From: RGIG3009 sp045653425
GTDB lineage: Bacteria; Bacillota; Clostridia; Oscillospirales; Acutalibacteraceae
Length of the DNA stretch: 64,000 nt
NCBI GenBank assembly: GCA_045653425.1
Contig: JAZOLU010000024.1
Coordinates: 1 to 64,000 of the forward strand
Direction of reading: 5' to 3'
The stretch's first letter is position 1; each line of letters begins with the position of its first letter. Both the position numbers and the translations under genes were made by a program. Below, in pieces: positions 59,146 through 64,000 of this stretch. The notes below the pieces were generated by a model. It saw only the letters and a program-made list of their open reading frames with translations. It was not told the origin of the DNA and did not search any database.

Positions 59146-60237
59146 TTATGCCCCCAAATCGTGTAATACATCTGCCAGTGCGGAGCCCAATAAATCGCCG
59201 GAATAGCACGCCTCTTGCAGGGTGTTGGAATCACTACCCATTTCAATAAGCAACGAGCCATTGGTCAGTTGTTGATTGTATCGCGCATCTGCCAGTAGGA
59301 GTGGACGCGCCACCCCGGGATACGTTTGGTGCAACCGTTGTTGCAGCCGCACCCCCAACGATAAATTCTCCGCCGTGTGCGTATTCGGCACGGCGGTGGT
59401 GTTTTTCATTCCCACAATAATCATCATTTGTGCCGCTTTTTTTCCGTTTATGGTGGCGGTGGGCTTAATGTGTGTGGTACTGTTTTGATAAATCGCATCG
59501 CGGTGCAAATCCAGCACCACACGAATGGTGGGATACTGTTTAAGATATTGCTGCACCGCCGCTTTGGAATGGCTATACGCGGTGCTGTACGGCTGGTCGT
59601 GAATGGCGGTATCGTGCACCACGCCAATCCCCGCCGCGGTGAGCTTGGCCGCTACACGCTTGCCTACCGCCACCATATTGGCGGCGGAATCGGTGGTACG
59701 GGTCGGGTCATCGGCATTGTAAAACCCACTATCGTGGCTTAAATAACACTCGGTGGTGTGCGTGTGCATAATCAACACCTGCGGTGTTTTACTGTTTTTT
59801 GTAAGCGACAGTGCCGGTGTGTGTGCCAACGCTTTTGCCACATCCACGCTTAGTCCGCTTTTGTTGCGAATGGCCACGCCCTGCACAAAGTTACTTCCCG
59901 CGCTAAGTTGTTGTGTTAGTACCGTGCCGCCGCCCTCTTTACGAGCAACGGTGGAGGTTGTCGGAGCAGTAGTCGCGGGTTGACGGCTTCCCTCCCCCAC
60001 ACTAACGGTGGGCGTGGTGGCGGTGTCGCCGGGTGCAGCCGCCGTTTCCCGCGTGAGCCAACCGGAAAGCAACGCAGCACCCTCCTTGGGTTGGCGCAAC
60101 CCGGCCGAAAACAAAGCGGCGCGTTCCCCCCACGAGTGCAGAACGGTGGCCGGCACAGCCGTAACCCCCGCTGCCGCGCCGCCAATCAAAACAACGGCGC
60201 ATAACATACACACAATGAATTTACTGCGTTTTTTCAT
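59146..60237 (-). CDS. spoIIP: stage II sporulation protein P
   Basis: Part of the SpoIID-SpoIIM-SpoIIP complex that degrades septal peptidoglycan so that the mother-cell membrane can engulf the forespore. The 363-residue protein has an N-terminal membrane anchor (FIVCMLCAVVLIGGAAAG), a Thr/Ala/Pro-rich linker, and the amidase/endopeptidase domain: PQVLIMHTHTTECYL near residue 152, VVLDLHRDAIY near residue 243 and LLIEMGSDSNTLQEA near residue 333. The ATG at 60237 follows GGGTGA; a start three codons earlier is possible. It follows gpr by 42 bp, the order known from many spore formers. Confidence 0.92.
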   Translation of the reverse strand: MKKRSKFIVCMLCAVVLIGGAAAGVTAVPATVLHSWGERAALFSAGLRQPKEGAALLSGWLTRETAAAPGDTATTPTVSVGEGSRQPATTAPTTSTVARKEGGGTVLTQQLSAGSNFVQGVAIRNKSGLSVDVAKALAHTPALSLTKNSKTPQVLIMHTHTTECYLSHDSGFYNADDPTRTTDSAANMVAVGKRVAAKLTAAGIGVVHDTAIHDQPYSTAYSHSKAAVQQYLKQYPTIRVVLDLHRDAIYQNSTTHIKPTATINGKKAAQMMIIVGMKNTTAVPNTHTAENLSLGVRLQQRLHQTYPGVARPLLLADARYNQQLTNGSLLIEMGSDSNTLQEACYSGDLLGSALADVLHDLGA

Positions 60238-60279
60238 ATACGTCACCCGTACACTGTATGCCGAGCCACGGTGGAATAT

Positions 60280-61131
60280 TCATTGCGCCAATGCCAACAA
60301 CTCCAACGGCGAATAATGCGGTTGCACGGCAGCGTGAATGGTCATTGCCAGCAAACGTGCCGCACGTTCAATCATAATATCCACCTCACGGGGGGTCACC
60401 ATCATAGCCGCACCACGGGGTGAGATGGTTTCGCCGCCCTCGTTACCGATAAGGTCACGCGCAACGGTAACGGCATCCACCACGGTAGGAACCCCCACAC
60501 CAATCACCGGAACTCCCAGCGTTTGTTGGTTTAGTGCGCGCCGATTGTTACCCACACCCGAACCAGGTGCAATGCCGGTGTTGCTGATTTGCACGGTGCA
60601 TCCCAAACGGGACAAACTGCGCGCCGCCAAGGCGTCCACGGCAATCACGGCCGCCGGGCACACCGTACGGCACACTCCCGCCACCAATTCACTGCTTTCC
60701 ACGCCGGTATTGCCCAGCACCCCGGTGGATACCACCGCACACGGGCGCAACTGCGTGAGCCCCACACTGCGCGCCAATTCAGCAGGGATGTGGCGGGTGG
60801 CGAGCACCTGGGCGGCGGTGCGCGGTCCCAGCGCATCGGGCGTAATGCACTCGTTACCCAGACCAACCACCAACACGGTGCCGGTGGACGGGAGCAACAG
60901 GTGGAGTTGCTTGCCGAGCACGCCCGCTATGCTCTCAAAATCGCGCTCGTTATCGGTAAGCGGAGGCAAGCTCGCCGTTAAATAATCACCCGCCGGTTTG
61001 CCCAGTTGCCCGGCAGCGTTGTCGTCCAAGGTAATGCGGCACAAGTTCACCGTACCCTCGCACCATTCGCGAGTTGCGTGAGCCGGCGTTGTATTAGCGG
61101 CTTCCATTGCCAAGTCGGTGCGGTATTGCAC
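60280..61131 (-). CDS. gpr: germination protease GPR
   Basis: Degrades small acid-soluble spore proteins at germination. The 283-residue protein starts with YRTDLAMEA (the propeptide cleavage region and its self-processing consensus) and has VVGLGNECITPDALGPRTA near residues 88-106, TGVLGNTGVESSELVAGV near residue 136, AVDALAARS near residue 165, NTGIAPGSGVGNNRR near residue 184 and a GVPTVVDA segment near residue 214. The start is GTG at 61131 with GAGGTGAT upstream. A forespore-type promoter is proposed just before it. Confidence 0.93.
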   Translation of the reverse strand: MQYRTDLAMEAANTTPAHATREWCEGTVNLCRITLDDNAAGQLGKPAGDYLTASLPPLTDNERDFESIAGVLGKQLHLLLPSTGTVLVVGLGNECITPDALGPRTAAQVLATRHIPAELARSVGLTQLRPCAVVSTGVLGNTGVESSELVAGVCRTVCPAAVIAVDALAARSLSRLGCTVQISNTGIAPGSGVGNNRRALNQQTLGVPVIGVGVPTVVDAVTVARDLIGNEGGETISPRGAAMMVTPREVDIMIERAARLLAMTIHAAVQPHYSPLELLALAQ

Positions 61132-61150
61132 AGTGTATCACCTCATTTCC

Positions 61151-61179
61151 TAGTATCACAAGAAAAATTTTACTTATTC
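61151..61179 (-). promoter_or_regulatory. candidate sigma-G promoter of gpr
   Basis: On the minus strand GAATA (61179-61175), 17 bases, GATACTA (61157-61151) resembles the forespore sigma-G consensus (GHATR, 17-18 bases, CATNNTA) with one mismatch in the -10. gpr is a sigma-G gene in Bacillus subtilis. Confidence 0.45.
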
Positions 61180-61192
61180 GCGAAAAAAGGTA

Positions 61193-61221
61193 TTGATTTT
61201 TTTGACAGTTCGTGTTATCAT
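61193..61221 (+). promoter_or_regulatory. promoter of rpsT
   Basis: TTGATT (61193-61198), 17 bases, TATCAT (61216-61221). It lies 14 bp from the divergent candidate gpr promoter. Confidence 0.6.
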
Positions 61222-61268
61222 ATCAAATGCGTGATTTATGAATGAGTCTTTTTCGAGGAGGTGTGACC

Positions 61269-61523
61269 ATGCCCAACATTAAATCCGCCAAAAAGCGTGT
61301 CAACGTAATCGCTGCTAAAACCGCTCGCAACAAGGCCAACCGCTCGCTTCTTAAAACCGAGATTAAAAAGGCCAATGCCGCGATTGAAGCCGGCGCTGCC
61401 GATAAGGACATCGCTGTGAAAGCCGCCGTCAAGAAAATTGACCAGGCCGTCGCTAAGGGACTCCTGCACAAGAACACGGCTGCACGGAGAAAGTCCGCCC
61501 TCGCAAAAAAGGCCAACGCCTAA
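61269..61523 (+). CDS. rpsT: 30S ribosomal protein S20
   Basis: An 84-residue, very basic and Ala-rich helical protein binding 16S rRNA. MPNIKSAKKRV at the start, ARNKANRSLLKTEIKKA near residue 19, VKKIDQAVAKGLLHKNTAARRKSALAKK near residues 54-81 match the family. The ATG at 61269 has GAGGAGG at 61255-61261. Adjacent and divergent to gpr, an arrangement seen in several Firmicutes. Confidence 0.96.
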   Translation: MPNIKSAKKRVNVIAAKTARNKANRSLLKTEIKKANAAIEAGAADKDIAVKAAVKKIDQAVAKGLLHKNTAARRKSALAKKANA

Positions 61524-61535
61524 TGTGTGAGAAGT

Positions 61536-61565
61536 AAACCCCCGCTGGTTCAGCGGGGGTTTTTG
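61536..61565 (+). terminator. terminator of rpsT
   Basis: AAACCCCCGCTG (61536-61547) pairs with CAGCGGGGGTTT (61551-61562), loop GTT, followed by T's. Confidence 0.92.
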
Positions 61566-61583
61566 CTTTAATATAATCCATAC

Positions 61584-61620
61584 AAAAAATCACCCTGCAA
61601 CCGCAATCGCAGGGTGATTT
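61584..61620 (-). terminator. terminator of the surface protein gene
   Basis: On the minus strand AAATCACCCTGC (61620-61609) pairs with GCAGGGTGATTT (61598-61587) and is followed by T's, just past the surface-protein stop. Confidence 0.9.
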
Positions 61621-61626
61621 CCATAA

Positions 61627-63972
61627 TTATTTGGTTGCTGTTTTTCTTTTCATCTCGCCGAAAGTGATACCCGACAAACAACCACTGCTCACAAGCAGAA
61701 GCATTGCCCACAACCATACGTTGCCGGTATCTCCGGTTTGCGGAGAGGAAACGGCTCCGGTCGCGGGAATCTCTTTGCCGTCTGCTACCTTTTTGTTGCA
61801 TCCCTTGCAGTAGGTATCTCCGGTATATCCCTTTTCATCTTTGGTGGCTTTTTTAGCGTTGCGAATTTCCGTGCCGCCGGAATGATTTTCATAGTTTAAC
61901 TCACCATACGGTTGGTTGCACTCCGCGCATATCGCTTTGGCACAACAGGTGGCGGAACCGCCGCTATGCTGCGTATGGTCAGGGGTTTCGTTTGCTTTTT
62001 CTGCCAACGTGTAAATGCTGAAATGGTCGGTGGCAAAAACAACATAATCCTCCATTGGGGTCACTTCATATTCAATAGGCGTGTTATCCTCATCCACGTA
62101 ATAGACAATCAGGTTCTTTCCTTTAAACTTTTCGGGAACAGGAAGTTTAACTTCAAATTTCCCATCATCCAGTTTGGTAATGTAGTTGCCCAGCGAATCG
62201 GAATACAGTTTAATGTCGAAAGTTTCATTTTCTTCTACATCAAGAATTTCCATAATTCTATCGTAATCAGTACCCTCGGTTAACTTTTCCACCTCAATAA
62301 CGGTATCCAGCGGAAGTGTGGACGAACCGGTTGTTACGGAAACGTTGGTATTCAGGTCCGTGGTAGCATAGGAGGGAACAGTAAGCTTGGTATCATCCTT
62401 AATAATAACAAACTTATAAGTTTCCTCTGTTTCAAGCACTTCTACATTAAAGAAGAAATCGCCTGCGGCATTTTTAAGGAAATGTAAATCTCCGCCCTCG
62501 TTAAATGAATCTATGAAATACTGCTTATATTCCGGTTCATTGTCAAAATTAGCGAGGGTTGTGTTATAGTAGTCGGTGACTGTTCCTTCGGTCGGGATAA
62601 TCCTGATAACGTTCTCCCCAATGTAATCATCAATTCTCTTTTGCGCCGCCGCCATAAGGGCATCTTTGGTATCGGCGGTGTTTGCGGGAACGTAAATCGC
62701 GTGTTCCGCACGTGCGCCAATCATTGTGGTTGAAAAATAAACCTTACCGTTATGAATCAATTTTGCGGAGCCGATTCTTTCGGTGTAAAAAATATCATCA
62801 GAACCAGCGCGAACCTCAATGGTATACAGGAAATTGCTGTTGCCTAAAATGGATTTGAGTTCGCCGGAATAGTTGGCTAACGAATCCACCTCGGAATCGG
62901 AATTGCGGTATTTCCAATAGTTTATAAGTTCCAAATCGGTAACGTTAAACCATTGTCTGTCCTCCGGAAATTTTTCAACAACCGTTTGTGCCGATTGCAA
63001 TACATCGGCATCATAATTCCAAACAACGTCAACCGTGTGGATTTCCTCTTTTGCAGTATCGCAATACAACCCCAGTTCTAATTTGCTAAAATCGTCAACA
63101 AACCCCACTTCGGGGTCAAAATAAAAATCGGGGTTAGCAAGGTTAAAGTCTTCACAGAGCAACCAAAGGGCCTCCGTATCCGCAGTGGGCTTTGCATAAT
63201 TAAAGATAATCTTCCCATCCGTCAACACGTCGCTGAAAGCATCGGTCATTTCCTTTTCGCGAACATAATAGTTGTGACCAACTTGACCGCAAAACTTCCC
63301 ATCGGCAACATACTCTCTCACATCGGTAGTAAATTTACCGCTGTTAATGGTGAGCTCGCCGGGAACGGTGATGCCAACCCCCTCAAACGCCACCTCTTTT
63401 GCAGCTCCGTTACAAATAACGTTTGTCACCACGGCTTTTGTGCCGGGTGCCGCCACGAATACGCAATCGGGTTCATAGTCTTGGGGAATGTCACCGGTGC
63501 AAGTGTAACGGCCACCGTTGACAGTTAAGGTGAACGTTTTTTCGAAAGTTTCTGTTTGGGCATCCCAATCCGTGCTATTATCAATTCTCACAACACCCAT
63601 ACACCCTGTATGACCCATGGCTTCCATAGAAGAGTTATCATCCGCGTTTATGGTGATATTGGTGCCAAAACCAAAAATGACAGGTTGACCGTAACCGTAT
63701 TCATCAATTCCCGTGACAAGCGATGCATCAACAAGGTTGAAAGTAACATCCTTGTTCTCAATATACAACCCTTCGTTTAGATACATTAATACATTCTGAA
63801 TGGTGATTTCTCCCGAACCACCCTCCGGAATTGCCTCAATAGCCGCCTTTACCTCTTCTTCGGTTGTTGCTATAACGGGTTCTGCAGCCGAAAAAACAAT
63901 GGACGGCATTACACACAGGAGCATGGCAACCACTAGCAGACACGATAACAATTTCCCTTTGAAACGTTTCAC
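61627..63972 (-). CDS. large secreted surface protein with PQTGD sorting signal
   Basis: A 781-residue protein of no recognised enzymatic family. It has a signal peptide (residues 1-29, LLSCLLVVAMLLCVMPSIVFSA) and an N-terminal part of about 200 residues rich in beta-strands and Asn/Gly, with NITINADDNSS and LTVNGGRYTC, resembling right-handed beta-helix or pectate-lyase-like surface repeats. A long acidic middle region follows, then a cysteine-rich segment with CCAKAICAECNQPYGE and CKGCNKKV near residues 680-737. The C-terminus has SPQTGD, a hydrophobic helix and a basic tail (MKRKTATK), the layout of a sortase substrate with a PQTGD variant. The start is GTG at 63972 with GGAGGGG upstream. 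No sortase is in the window. Confidence 0.75.
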   Translation of the reverse strand: MKRFKGKLLSCLLVVAMLLCVMPSIVFSAAEPVIATTEEEVKAAIEAIPEGGSGEITIQNVLMYLNEGLYIENKDVTFNLVDASLVTGIDEYGYGQPVIFGFGTNITINADDNSSMEAMGHTGCMGVVRIDNSTDWDAQTETFEKTFTLTVNGGRYTCTGDIPQDYEPDCVFVAAPGTKAVVTNVICNGAAKEVAFEGVGITVPGELTINSGKFTTDVREYVADGKFCGQVGHNYYVREKEMTDAFSDVLTDGKIIFNYAKPTADTEALWLLCEDFNLANPDFYFDPEVGFVDDFSKLELGLYCDTAKEEIHTVDVVWNYDADVLQSAQTVVEKFPEDRQWFNVTDLELINYWKYRNSDSEVDSLANYSGELKSILGNSNFLYTIEVRAGSDDIFYTERIGSAKLIHNGKVYFSTTMIGARAEHAIYVPANTADTKDALMAAAQKRIDDYIGENVIRIIPTEGTVTDYYNTTLANFDNEPEYKQYFIDSFNEGGDLHFLKNAAGDFFFNVEVLETEETYKFVIIKDDTKLTVPSYATTDLNTNVSVTTGSSTLPLDTVIEVEKLTEGTDYDRIMEILDVEENETFDIKLYSDSLGNYITKLDDGKFEVKLPVPEKFKGKNLIVYYVDEDNTPIEYEVTPMEDYVVFATDHFSIYTLAEKANETPDHTQHSGGSATCCAKAICAECNQPYGELNYENHSGGTEIRNAKKATKDEKGYTGDTYCKGCNKKVADGKEIPATGAVSSPQTGDTGNVWLWAMLLLVSSGCLSGITFGEMKRKTATK

Positions 63973-64000
63973 AAAATCCCCTCCGTAATAAATTTTATGA
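63973..64000. other. right edge
   Basis: Only the ribosome-binding site and leader of the surface protein gene; nothing else visible. Confidence 0.5.

Overview
The window looks like part of a low- to mid-GC Clostridia chromosome, most likely an Oscillospirales/Ruminococcaceae-type spore former. The evidence is the gene content: sigK, spoIIP and gpr for sporulation, pyrR-uraA, a DUF1934-argS pair, an FTR-type thioredoxin reductase domain next to thioredoxin, TupA-like ATP-grasp proteins in a capsule locus, and a PQTGD-type surface anchor. I see no phage, CRISPR array, rRNA or transposase.

Layout. (1) 0.3-3.7 kb: pyrR-uraA behind a consensus promoter and an attenuator-like leader, an array of small hairpins, tRNA-Gly(CCC), an MGMT-domain protein and a DUF1294 protein. 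(2) 3.7-4.9 kb: an AT-rich scar with a truncated HAD phosphatase, an intact tagD and the tail of a CapF-like sugar reductase. (3) 4.9-5.5 kb: thioredoxin and an FTR-type reductase domain. (4) 5.6-14.5 kb, plus strand: polysaccharide cluster 1, with a Wzy polymerase fused in frame to a GT2 domain, a GT32, further GTs, a CDP-glycerol glycerophosphotransferase, a flippase and WecB. It is probably a glycerol-phosphate-containing wall polymer and may use CDP-glycerol made by TagD. (5) 14.5-19.5 kb: amidase, dusB, a YfhO-family membrane protein and tRNA-Pro(CGG). (6) 19.5-25.1 kb, minus strand: an aromatic amino acid operon (aroF-pheA-aroB-aroA-tyrA) behind a 25-residue leader peptide packed with Phe and Tyr codons and a terminator, i.e. 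a ribosome-mediated attenuator. (7) 25.1-25.4 kb: a 339-bp element bounded by perfect 19-bp inverted repeats and holding a second hairpin array. (8) 25.4-45.1 kb, minus strand: polysaccharide cluster 2, apparently one operon of 19 genes behind a perfect-consensus promoter.

(9) 45.3-52.9 kb: housekeeping genes (argS, DUF1934, murI, a sugar-kinase-like protein, prfB, rpsF-ssb-rpsR, sigK). (10) 53-61.5 kb: a YifB/ComM ATPase, a Dabb protein, two FAD oxidoreductases, nrdR, a SLOG protein, gpr-spoIIP plus a small lipoprotein, and rpsT. (11) 61.6-64 kb: a large sortase-anchored-type surface protein.

How the genes fit together. Cluster 2 carries all three enzymes of UDP-N-acetyl-L-fucosamine synthesis (CapE, CapF, CapG), split between the two ends of the operon. 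It also has an initiating phosphoglycosyltransferase, a WbuB-like transferase, Wzx, Wzy and many GTs. Unusually, it contains three ATP-grasp ligases, two of them TupA-like, and an aspartate racemase whose start overlaps the end of one TupA-like gene. The best inference is a capsule carrying amino acids, possibly D-aspartate. This is the strongest candidate for an undescribed system here. The Phe/Tyr attenuator and the ~25-nt-period hairpin arrays are the other notable signals.
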